A DNA stretch of 64,000 bases. Source: Tritonibacter mobilis (GTDB lineage: Bacteria; Pseudomonadota; Alphaproteobacteria; Rhodobacterales; Rhodobacteraceae). The stretch covers positions 62,001 through 126,000 of the forward strand of contig NZ_LNWY01000007.1 of assembly GCF_001681715.1 (NCBI RefSeq). The letters run 5' to 3'. Position 1 is the first letter of the stretch. The number at the start of each line of letters is the position of its first letter. The position numbers and the translations under genes were made by a program. The notes under the pieces are model-generated. The model was not told where the DNA came from, made no database searches, and saw nothing but the letters and a program-made list of their open reading frames with translations. This document shows, piece after piece, positions 8,322 to 15,650 of the stretch.

Positions 8322-9617
8322 ATGACCCGCGTCTTCAAGAAAATGAAAACTCTTATGGCCTGCTCCGCGCTGGCTACCATCGCCCTGAGCCCCTCTGTGC
8401 AGGCGGAATTGGCGTCGGATCTGCAAGATGGTGTCTCTGCACTTATGACGCAGTCCAAATGGACCGGGGCGCAGCGCCAGCGCTCCTTGACCATTATGCA
8501 TCTGGCGATGTTCGACGCTGCGAACGCGACGCAGGGTGTCTATGCGCCTTATGCCTATGCGGGCAAGATCGACAACTCCGCCTCGCCGCAGGCCGCGGTA
8601 ACCCAAGCCGCGCTTTCGGTGATGCAGGAGTTGCTGCCGGAGCGTCAGCAGGATCTGGAGGCGCTTGCGGGCTCTTACTTTACCGCGACCACGGATGCGG
8701 CAAGTCTGGAGGCCGGGCGTCGGATTGGTGCGGCGGCGGCAGCGGCTGTTTTGGCTGTCCGGGCGCAGGATGGTGCGGACTTTTCACTCGACTATACGCC
8801 CGGTGCCGCCGAGGCAGGGGTGTATCAGCCGACCTCTGATCGGGCGATGGTCGCACCAAAGATCAAAGATATGACCCCATTTGTGCTGACCTCCGCCAGC
8901 CATTTCCGGGTGCCGCCGCCGCCGTCTCTGGACAGCGCGCAGTATAAACAAGGGCTGCTGGAAGTGGTGACACGGGGGGGCAAGGACAGCCCGGCCACCG
9001 CAGAAGAGATCGAGATTGCCAAACTGCACGCGGGGTCTGGCTCTGGTGCGTGGAACCAGTTGGCGCGCAACAGCAGCCGGGCCTGCGCGCTGCCGCTTCT
9101 GGAAGAAACCCGGATGCTGGCGCTGTTGAATGTCGCCCTGAGCGATGCGCTGATTGCCGGGTTCAATGCGAAATACAGCTATGCGTTGTGGCGCCCGCAA
9201 ACCGCCGTGGAGGCGTTGGGGACAACTTACAGTCACCCGGACCTGAAAGCGGGTATGGAATGGGAGTCGCGCATCCCGGCGCCGATGCATCCCGAGTACC
9301 CCTGCCAGCATTGCACAAGCGGCAGCGCCGCGCTGGAGGTGATGACCTCGGTATTTGGCAGCGCGCCCTTTCCGATCCGTTTTGAGGGCGCGGCCAATAT
9401 CAGCAAGGACTACGACAGCCTGCAGCAGTTTGCCGAAGAAGAATCTGAGTCCCGTCTGATCGGCGGGGTCCATTATCGCCGGTCGAACGCGGTGGGGGAT
9501 ATGTTGGGCTATCAGATCGGCCATCACGTAGCGCAGACGGCCTTGCAACCGCTCAGCGGTGGCAGTGCCCCCCAACAGGCCTGTGACGGTTTCGACAGCA
9601 CCATGGTGCTGCAGTAA
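8322..9617 (+). CDS. Secreted PAP2/vanadium haloperoxidase-fold protein
   Basis: A 431-residue protein with a signal peptide (residues 1-27, ending SVQAE). The C-terminal half carries PAP2/vanadium chloroperoxidase-type signatures: YALWRPQTA, then HPEYPCQHCTSGSAALEVM (like the PSxHS phosphate/vanadate loop but with CQHC), then GGVHYRRSNAVGDMLGYQIG, supplying the apical His. The ATG at 8322 follows GAGGTGAG; an upstream GTG is less likely. The fold is clear, but the altered loop makes haloperoxidase activity uncertain. A strong terminator follows directly. It sits between tdaR3 and tdaF, so a role around TDA is possible but unproven. Confidence 0.75.
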   Translation: MTRVFKKMKTLMACSALATIALSPSVQAELASDLQDGVSALMTQSKWTGAQRQRSLTIMHLAMFDAANATQGVYAPYAYAGKIDNSASPQAAVTQAALSVMQELLPERQQDLEALAGSYFTATTDAASLEAGRRIGAAAAAAVLAVRAQDGADFSLDYTPGAAEAGVYQPTSDRAMVAPKIKDMTPFVLTSASHFRVPPPPSLDSAQYKQGLLEVVTRGGKDSPATAEEIEIAKLHAGSGSGAWNQLARNSSRACALPLLEETRMLALLNVALSDALIAGFNAKYSYALWRPQTAVEALGTTYSHPDLKAGMEWESRIPAPMHPEYPCQHCTSGSAALEVMTSVFGSAPFPIRFEGAANISKDYDSLQQFAEEESESRLIGGVHYRRSNAVGDMLGYQIGHHVAQTALQPLSGGSAPQQACDGFDSTMVLQ

Positions 9618-9633
9618 TTGGTAACGAGTACCG

Positions 9634-9664
9634 CGCCCGGCCAAGAGAAGGCCGGGCGTTTTTT
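9634..9664 (+). terminator. Rho-independent terminator after the PAP2 gene
   Basis: Perfect 9-bp GC stem CGCCCGGCC/GGCCGGGCG (9634-9642 and 9650-9658), loop AAGAGAA, followed by six T residues. Confidence 0.9.
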
Positions 9665-9721
9665 GCAATGTGTCAGGAGCTGAAACAGCTTTTGATTTCA
9701 CAAGTGACAGAGAGTGACCCC

Positions 9722-10258
9722 ATGAACATGACCCCTGCACAGATCCTTTTTCGTGTGCTCCTGATCGGAGTTGGCGCAACTCTGGTGATGGATATCTGGG
9801 CCATCATTGCAGAGGCGCTGTTTGCGATCCCGCAAAGCAATTTTGCCATGGTGGGCCGCTGGATCGGCCATATGCCAGAGGGTGTATTTGCGCATGACAG
9901 CATCCGCGCCGCCGCCCCTGTGACAGGCGAAGCCGCACTTGGCTGGGGCGTGCATTACGCGGTGGGCGTGAGTTTTGCTGCGCTTTATGTGGCGATTGGT
10001 GGACAGCGTCAGCTGCGGCGACCTCAGTTGGTTTTTGCTCTGCTTGTTGGTTTGGGCACAATTGTGTTCCCCTTCTTTGTCATGCAGCCCGCGATGGGCG
10101 CCGGGATTATGGCGAGCAACCGTCCCGACCCGACATTTGCCCAACTCAAAAGCGTGATGACGCATCTGTCCTTTGGGGTGGGGCTTTATGTGGCGGCCTG
10201 GCTGCAAGCAAAACTACTGCCGCAAGCGCGCCTAGAGTTGCGCGATGTTACCGGATAA
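9722..10258 (+). CDS. DUF2938-type membrane protein
   Basis: A 178-residue membrane protein with about four hydrophobic segments. The pattern GVGATLVMDIWAI near the N-terminus, WIGHMPEGVFAHDSI in the middle and the conserved GWGVHYAVGV stretch are those of the DUF2938 family, whose function is unknown. The ATG at 9722 is the first start giving a family-like N-terminus; an earlier frame start at 9668 overlaps the terminator region. It is a single-gene unit convergent with tdaF, 94 bases away, across a palindromic hairpin. Confidence 0.75.
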   Translation: MNMTPAQILFRVLLIGVGATLVMDIWAIIAEALFAIPQSNFAMVGRWIGHMPEGVFAHDSIRAAAPVTGEAALGWGVHYAVGVSFAALYVAIGGQRQLRRPQLVFALLVGLGTIVFPFFVMQPAMGAGIMASNRPDPTFAQLKSVMTHLSFGVGLYVAAWLQAKLLPQARLELRDVTG

Positions 10259-10291
10259 CCCGCGCGGCCCCTGCGTGTTGCCCGCAAGAGC

Positions 10292-10327
10292 AAAGCCGCC
10301 ATACGCATTCCGGCGTTTGGCGGCTTT
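10292..10327. terminator. Bidirectional hairpin between DUF2938 gene and tdaF
   Basis: Perfect 10-bp dyad AAAGCCGCCA/TGGCGGCTTT (10292-10301 and 10318-10327) between two convergent genes. The A- and T-rich stem ends give short U runs in both directions, but there is no long T tract. Confidence 0.6.
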
Positions 10328-10352
10328 GGTGTTCATGGGGTCTGAGGCAGGG

Positions 10353-10919
10353 TCAGTGTTGTACAGGCAGACGGCTTTGCAGGATTTCGACCACGTCTGA
10401 GGGATCAGGCAGCGAATGGTGGCCATGGATCTTTTGCATATGCGGGTCGTTGTGTTCACGCCAGACTGGTTGAAAGACCTCATAGCCATCTTCGCGAATT
10501 TGGCTGACGTTGCGCTGAACCGAGGCCTTGTCCCACATTGGCCCCCCCATCACTGGAAAGAAGAGCACCGGGAATTCTGCTGCGAGGATCACCGTGGTCA
10601 GTCGGTTCTGTGACGATCCATTGGCCACGGCGCTCAGGGTGTTTGCGGTTGTCGGCAGCACGGCGAGCAGATCGTGTTCGGCGGCGATCCGTCCCGGTTT
10701 GTCGGTGCGCCAGTTTTCCGGCCGGTCGCCATGGATCAGCCGATCGACCAGCAGCGCCAGCGTGTCCGTGTTGACGAATTTCACAGCCGTGGGCGTGAGC
10801 ATCAGGCTCAGCGTGCAGTCGATATTGTCTTTGATGGCGCGCAGGTAGAACGGCAACATGGTCAGGTCGAGCGAGCCGCACGCGCCGATGAGAATGCGGG
10901 GTTTGGGGGCTGAGGTCAT
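10353..10919 (-). CDS. tdaF: HFCD-family flavoprotein (PPC-decarboxylase-like), TdaF-like
   Basis: A 188-residue homo-oligomeric flavin-containing Cys decarboxylase (HFCD) family protein. ILIGACGSLDLTMLPFYL resembles the FMN-binding GxTGS strand-loop. Further on it has LTPTAVKFV, the AEHDLLAVLPTTANTLSAVANG segment and the FFPVMGGPMW flavin/substrate clamp, like PMN(M) in this family. The ATG at 10919 follows AAGGA. It lies 40 bases after the PaaZ-like gene in the same operon. TdaF, described as phosphopantothenoylcysteine-decarboxylase-like, is needed for TDA production, plausibly to release sulfur from a cysteinyl intermediate by oxidative decarboxylation. It is too short to be the bifunctional CoaBC. 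Confidence 0.85.
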   Translation of the reverse strand: MTSAPKPRILIGACGSLDLTMLPFYLRAIKDNIDCTLSLMLTPTAVKFVNTDTLALLVDRLIHGDRPENWRTDKPGRIAAEHDLLAVLPTTANTLSAVANGSSQNRLTTVILAAEFPVLFFPVMGGPMWDKASVQRNVSQIREDGYEVFQPVWREHNDPHMQKIHGHHSLPDPSDVVEILQSRLPVQH

Positions 10920-10959
10920 AAGAAATCCTTTCGAATAAATGGAAAAGAGGTGAGATCCA

Positions 10960-12846
10960 TCAGGGGCGCGCCTGCGTGCGCTGGGGCCATTCGCTGGCAA
11001 CAAGGGTCAGCAGATCAAACTGCGCCACACGGGTATCATCGTCGCTGCGCAAGACCTGACAGGCCCATTGCACCTCGGCTGCGCCGGCCTTGCTCAGAGG
11101 GCCGATGCAGCAGCAGGTGAGGGTGACATAGAGCGCGGTGTCGAAATAGACGGGTGCAAAAAACCGCAGGTCCTTAGCCCCGAGATTGGCCAGCACCGGG
11201 CCGGGTTCAGGATCAACAAAGAGGCCATTGGCCAGCGCCATGATGAACTGACCATGCGCCACGCGCCCGTCAAAGAACGGATGGCTGCGCGCGGCGGTTT
11301 CATCCATATGCGCATAGAAGAGATCGCCGGTCAGATGGCCGAACGCTTCGACGTCCTCGGCACTGACAATGCGGTCGGCGCTGCGCAAATGATCTCCGAC
11401 CCGGAGGCGGGACAGGGGTTTGCGGAACGGGTGTTCACCTTCCCGCACCGGCACGCCCTCCATCCAGATCCCGGAGACTTGGGTCAGCAGGGTGGCTGGG
11501 CCGGTGATTTCACTCTCTTCGAGGTAGAATTCCAATAGCGAGAGGATGTCCTCCTCTGCCGGGGCGGGCGCCTGCGGTCCGGGGCTGGCGGTTTCGGGAT
11601 TGAACACGGTGATTTGGTCCAGACAGGGCGCAAGGCTGGCGACAAATTCACCCAGAAACCCGTGCTGGCGCGACACGACCGTGAGGCTGCGCTGGCCGGG
11701 AAACTGACGCAGAACCTCCAGCACGCCATGGGTGTCGCTATAGGGCACCAGAGAGATCTGCGGCGCGGGGGCTTGGGTGTTTTCCATGGCGGCGGACAGG
11801 GAGGCCGGGCCGATGCCGATCTTTCCAAAAGCCGAGCGCAGACGTTCGGTGGCGCGCTCTTCGAGTGAGGCGGGCACCAGCACACAGGTTGCAAAAGAGG
11901 CGTTGCGGTGAACGGTGGCGACCGCCTCGAGAAACAGCTCCCACTCCTGCGCACCGGGGTCGTATTCGGGGGCCAGCAACAGGGCGGTATGGCTGGCCTG
12001 ACAGGCACCGAGACGCAGGCTGCCGTCCAGCACCTTTGGGTGGGCGTGAAAGGTCGCGGTATGCGCGGGCTTGGCGCAGAGGGTGACGATATCGCCGCGT
12101 TGAAAATGCGGCAGGAGGGTCTCGGCATCGATCACCGGCACCACATGAAGCAGGCTCTCGGGGAGAGCAGCGGTACTGCGCAACAACCGGCACAGGCCGA
12201 GGGCGGAAGGCTGTGCGATGTCCGAGACGCACATGAGCACGCTGCGCCCGGACAGGATCGCAAGGCTCAGCCGTTCCATCAGATTGGGAAAGGAGGCGTC
12301 ATTGGCCACCACATGCGCGGCCAGCCCGCTGCCGGGTTGTTTCAGTCGCATCCGCACCTGTCGATCGGGGCAGGGGGCGGCGGTCCCCGCGTGGGCGCAG
12401 GGGCGGGCGGGGTCGCGTAGGATCATTTTCTGGTCAGGGAGGCCGCGGCAGGCCAGTGTCACCAGCCGTTTCATACGCAACAACCCCTGCAGGAACCCGG
12501 CGTCGGCCAGAATGGGATCGTGGCGTGCCCGCTCGCTGTTAGCCAGCGCGGTCAGCCCGTCGTACATCCGGCGCAGCAGTTGCGCGCGTTTGGCAAAGCT
12601 CAGACTGTGCAGGCTTTGGCCGCTGGCCCCGCGACATTGGGCAATCTGTTGTGCGAGCGTGCTGTGGCGGCTCATGTATGGGGTTTCGTGTGCTGCACGT
12701 TCTGACAGATCCGGGCCCGCCGAGGCGCAAAAGGGCGCACCATCCGGCACGCCGGACTGAATGGCATAGGCCAGTTCTACGCCACGTTGAACGGCGGCCT
12801 TGCGCCGTGAGGTCAGGTCGGTTTCAACGTCGGCGGTATTGGCCAT
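10960..12846 (-). CDS. PaaZ-like protein with degenerate aldehyde dehydrogenase domain and intact MaoC hydratase
   Basis: A 628-residue protein. Residues about 475-628 form an R-specific enoyl-CoA hydratase (MaoC) domain very like the C-terminus of PaaZ; LTGDLFYAHMDE supplies D508 and H513, followed by RVAHG. Residues about 60-430 align to the aldehyde dehydrogenase half of PaaZ but have lost key positions. By eye against remembered E. coli PaaZ, the NADP loop FTGS is LCAK, the general-base Glu is Cys282, and the EAFGPV motif is gone; Cys321 may align with the nucleophile. TDA producers are known to have a second PaaZ with a defective dehydrogenase half. The hydrolysed ring aldehyde then condenses to the seven-membered ring instead of being oxidised. 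The ATG at 12846 follows GGAG; a GTG at 12858 is the alternative. First gene of an operon with tdaF. Confidence 0.83.
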   Translation of the reverse strand: MANTADVETDLTSRRKAAVQRGVELAYAIQSGVPDGAPFCASAGPDLSERAAHETPYMSRHSTLAQQIAQCRGASGQSLHSLSFAKRAQLLRRMYDGLTALANSERARHDPILADAGFLQGLLRMKRLVTLACRGLPDQKMILRDPARPCAHAGTAAPCPDRQVRMRLKQPGSGLAAHVVANDASFPNLMERLSLAILSGRSVLMCVSDIAQPSALGLCRLLRSTAALPESLLHVVPVIDAETLLPHFQRGDIVTLCAKPAHTATFHAHPKVLDGSLRLGACQASHTALLLAPEYDPGAQEWELFLEAVATVHRNASFATCVLVPASLEERATERLRSAFGKIGIGPASLSAAMENTQAPAPQISLVPYSDTHGVLEVLRQFPGQRSLTVVSRQHGFLGEFVASLAPCLDQITVFNPETASPGPQAPAPAEEDILSLLEFYLEESEITGPATLLTQVSGIWMEGVPVREGEHPFRKPLSRLRVGDHLRSADRIVSAEDVEAFGHLTGDLFYAHMDETAARSHPFFDGRVAHGQFIMALANGLFVDPEPGPVLANLGAKDLRFFAPVYFDTALYVTLTCCCIGPLSKAGAAEVQWACQVLRSDDDTRVAQFDLLTLVASEWPQRTQARP

Positions 12847-13100
12847 GTCACGCTCCACTCAAATGCACAGATGGCAGAATTGAGCGTGATCCAGCCTCGT
12901 ATTTCCAATCGATTCATCGGAGGGCGTGCTTCAGCTTTTCCGAGGTCAGCGCAGCGCGGCGCGCACGCTGTAGCAGGGCGTTGTCTGTAATCAGCCTTGC
13001 TGAGAGGGTTGTTCGGAAAAATCGATGCCTCTTTTTTATGCGCCTAAATTATGCTCGGGGCATTGGAATTTGGACCTATTCGGGAAAGAGGTATTTGAAC
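12847..13100. promoter_or_regulatory. Divergent promoter region between the PaaZ-like and NmrA-like genes
   Basis: A 254-base gap between two divergent genes must hold both promoters. The segment nearest the NmrA-like gene is AT-rich. No clear dyad like the ATTTC-N9-GAAAT box before tdaC was found, and no terminator was found. Confidence 0.5.
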
Positions 13101-14117
13101 ATGGCGGAGCAGAAGACCATTTGTATTGCTGGTGCTACGGGGCTGGCCGGGGCCTATGCGGTGCGTGAAGCCTTGCGCAGAGGTCACAATGTGCATGCCA
13201 CAGCGCGCGATATAAACCGGGCACATCGGTTATATGAGTTTCCCGGTGCCGCGGGCAGGCTCCGGCTGTTTGAGGCCCATGCCGAAAGGCCCGAGAGCTT
13301 TGCTGCGCCCTTGGTCGGCGCGGATGCGGTCATTCTGGCCTGTTTCCCAACCCCGCGCAGCGGGCGAGACGGGCGCGCGATAGCAGAACTGGAGCCGGGG
13401 CGGGCGTGGCGCGATGTGGTCGCGCCGGCCAAGATCGCCTGCCGCGAAATCCTGCAGATTGCGGCGCGCACGGATGTTGCGGCGGCTGTTCTGTGTTCAA
13501 GTACCGCTTCCGCTGCGCCCGTACCGCCGCCGCCGGTGCTGAACGAATTGCGTGATGTGTCCTCGCTGGCCGATCAGCGCGCTGCTGGCAAATACATGCA
13601 GGCCCAGAAAACCGCGATGGAGCAGGCCGCACAGGAAGCGGCGGATCGGGGGGGCATTCGTCTGACGATTTTGCTTTCGAGCATGATGGTGGCCCCCGCT
13701 TTGTTGCCGTGGCATCTGGAGGGCCATGTGCTGAGTTTTCTTGCTGGTTTGGTGCGCGGCATTCCGGGTTGGCATCAACAGGTGCCGGATGGTGCCATGT
13801 CATTGACCAGCCCCGAGGATCTGGCGGGTTGCGCCTTGCAGGCCTGCGAGACTGCGCAGGTGGTGGGGCGCTATTTCACCCTGAGCGACAGTTGGACCTG
13901 GGCGCGGATCTATCAGGAGATCGCCCATTATGTGCCGCAAAGCGCCCTGCCGGTGACAAATGGCGCAGCGCCAAAATTGCCGACAGTTTATGACTTTTCG
14001 CGCCGGGACAGCCTTGGGGTCGCGTTCACACCGATAGACGAGATGTTGCGCCGCTTTTTTGCAAGTGTGCCGACGCCTTCGGGCGAAACTTCACCGCAGC
14101 GCGTCAGCGCGGAATGA
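13101..14117 (+). CDS. NmrA-like/NAD(P)-binding atypical SDR
   Basis: A 338-residue Rossmann-fold protein. CIAGATGLAGAYAVREAL near the N-terminus is the GxxGxxG dinucleotide motif of atypical SDR/NmrA proteins. Residues after about 95 carry the usual core, but I see no clear YxxxK active site; AGKYMQAQKTAMEQ is the nearest match (Y-x-x-x-K form YMQAQK is offset). The ATG at 13101 begins the family-like N-terminus; the frame is open far upstream without similarity. It diverges from the PaaZ-like gene and could be a late tda reductase, a redox sensor or an unrelated enzyme. No function is assigned. Confidence 0.7.
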   Translation: MAEQKTICIAGATGLAGAYAVREALRRGHNVHATARDINRAHRLYEFPGAAGRLRLFEAHAERPESFAAPLVGADAVILACFPTPRSGRDGRAIAELEPGRAWRDVVAPAKIACREILQIAARTDVAAAVLCSSTASAAPVPPPPVLNELRDVSSLADQRAAGKYMQAQKTAMEQAAQEAADRGGIRLTILLSSMMVAPALLPWHLEGHVLSFLAGLVRGIPGWHQQVPDGAMSLTSPEDLAGCALQACETAQVVGRYFTLSDSWTWARIYQEIAHYVPQSALPVTNGAAPKLPTVYDFSRRDSLGVAFTPIDEMLRRFFASVPTPSGETSPQRVSAE

Positions 14118-14131
14118 GGCCGCGCTGACGC
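14101..14131. terminator. Hairpin spanning the NmrA-like stop codon
   Basis: Perfect 12-bp dyad GCGTCAGCGCGG/CCGCGCTGACGC (14101-14112 and 14120-14131) with the TGA stop in its loop. It lies between convergent genes only 24 bases apart. There is no U tract, so it is likely a bidirectional transcript barrier rather than a classical terminator. Confidence 0.55.
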
Positions 14132-14141
14132 TGTGAACGGC

Positions 14142-14894
14142 TCAGGAAAACACGATGCCGCCGTCAACATTGAGCGTCTGACCGGTCACAAAGGCGGCAT
14201 CATCGGAGGCAAAGAAAGCCACCGGGCCGACCACGTCCTCGGGATCGCCGATCCGCGCCATTGCGGTTTTGGCGGACCATGCGCTGCGGGTTTCGGGATC
14301 GTCCAGATTGACCCGGCCCATATCGGTGAGGATGATCCCCGGACAGACGCAGTTCACTGTGATGCCAAGCGGGCCGACCTCTTGCGCCAACACGCGGGAA
14401 AACCCCATGACGGCGGCTTTGGATGCGGAATAATGCGCCTGTTCGGGCGCACCATGTTTGCCGCCAATCGAGGCGATATTGACGATCCGCCCATACCCAC
14501 GGGCTTTCATCGAAGGCAGCAGCGCTTGCGTCACCATAAAGGTGCCCTTGGCGTTGACGTCCATCACCGCATCCCAGACCTGTTCGGGCAGGCCATCAAC
14601 CGGGCCTGATATCAAAATGCCCGCATTGTTGACCACGGCGTCGATCTCGCCGAGGTCTGCACGGGCCTGCGCCACCATGGCCTCGACCTGCGCCTTGTCG
14701 GAGACATCGGCATAAAGGCAAAGCGCGCGCTGGCCTGTGGCGCGGATTTGGCCGGCGACGCCTTCCAGTTCTGTCTTTTGTCGATCAATATCGTTGAGCG
14801 CGACATCATAGCCGCGTGCCGCAAGGCCCAATGCGATGGCGGCGCCGATGCCGCGGCTGGCGCCTGTCACGAGCGCGGTTCTTGCTTTGGTCAT
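14142..14894 (-). CDS. SDR-family oxidoreductase (FabG-like)
   Basis: A 250-residue classical short-chain dehydrogenase: TGASRGIGAAIALG (NAD(P) loop), NNAGIL, catalytic YSASKAAVMG (Y-x-x-x-K), and a C-terminal VTGQTLNVDGG. It is of normal length. It is the last gene of the minus-strand operon that starts with the ABC binding protein at 24658, and lies 12 bases after the second SDR. With the FGGY kinase and ABC importer it most likely oxidises an imported sugar or polyol. Which alcohol is oxidised cannot be told from sequence. Confidence 0.85.
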   Translation of the reverse strand: MTKARTALVTGASRGIGAAIALGLAARGYDVALNDIDRQKTELEGVAGQIRATGQRALCLYADVSDKAQVEAMVAQARADLGEIDAVVNNAGILISGPVDGLPEQVWDAVMDVNAKGTFMVTQALLPSMKARGYGRIVNIASIGGKHGAPEQAHYSASKAAVMGFSRVLAQEVGPLGITVNCVCPGIILTDMGRVNLDDPETRSAWSAKTAMARIGDPEDVVGPVAFFASDDAAFVTGQTLNVDGGIVFS

Positions 14895-14906
14895 GAGAAA
14901 CTCCTG

Positions 14907-15650
14907 TTAAGCTGCGGTATAGCCGCCATCCACCGTGAGGATGGTGCCGGTGATGTAGCTGGCGGCGGGAGAGGCGAGGAACAGGACCGGGTCGGCGATC
15001 TCTTGTGGGTCGCCCAGACGCCCCATCGGAGTGCGCTGCATCCAGACCTCAAACCAGTCCGGTTTGGAGCGACCCGCCAGCGTGAGTTCGGTGGCGGTGT
15101 AGCCGGGTGCCACCGCATTGACGCGCACCCCTTGGCTGGCCCATTCCAAAGCGGTGGATTTGACCAGCAAATTGACCCCGGCCTTGGCGGCGTTATAGGC
15201 GGCTTGTGGTTGCGGCCAGACGGCCACCTCGCCGCAGATCGACGAGGTCACAACACATGCGCCGCTGCCGCGGTGGGCCATGCCGGGTCCAAAGGCGCGC
15301 AAACTGTGAAACACGCCCGTCAAATTCACGTCGATCACCCGCCGCCAGTCGGCGGGGTCCACGGTTGCGGTCGGGGCGTTGTGAACGATGCCGGCATTGG
15401 CCACCAGCACGTCGGGGTGTTCGCGGCGCGCAAGCGCGGCGCAGGCGTCCCAGTCGGTCACATCAAGGGGCGCAAAGCGTCCGCCAAGCGCGGTGGCGAG
15501 GGCCTCGCCTGCGGTTTTATCCAGATCGGCGATCACCACCGTGGCACCGGCCTGCGTCAGCGTGCGAGAAATGGCAGCACCGATCCCCTTGGCCCCGCCG
15601 GTCACCAATGCGGTCTGGCCCTGCAGGCTGAATTGTGTGGCCAAACTCAT
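14907..15650 (-). CDS. SDR-family oxidoreductase
   Basis: A 247-residue classical SDR with TGGAKGIGAAIS at the N-terminus, VANAGIV, active site AYNAAKAGVNLL (Y-x-x-x-K) and ITGTILTVDGGYTAA at the end. It overlaps the FGGY kinase stop by 4 bases (ATGA), indicating coupling. It resembles polyol or sugar dehydrogenases more than FabG, but this is weak. Two different SDRs beside one kinase suggest successive oxidations, or an epimerisation by an oxidation/reduction pair. Confidence 0.85.
   Translation of the reverse strand: MSLATQFSLQGQTALVTGGAKGIGAAISRTLTQAGATVVIADLDKTAGEALATALGGRFAPLDVTDWDACAALARREHPDVLVANAGIVHNAPTATVDPADWRRVIDVNLTGVFHSLRAFGPGMAHRGSGACVVTSSICGEVAVWPQPQAAYNAAKAGVNLLVKSTALEWASQGVRVNAVAPGYTATELTLAGRSKPDWFEVWMQRTPMGRLGDPQEIADPVLFLASPAASYITGTILTVDGGYTAA

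Noticed and set aside
8322-9617. PAP2 protein as a confirmed vanadium haloperoxidase
   Set aside because: The vanadate loop is altered, so only the fold is claimed.
10353-10919. tdaF gene read as CoaBC (coenzyme A biosynthesis)
   Set aside because: Only the HFCD flavoprotein domain is present, without the synthetase half, and it is in operon with a PaaZ-like gene next to tdaA-E.
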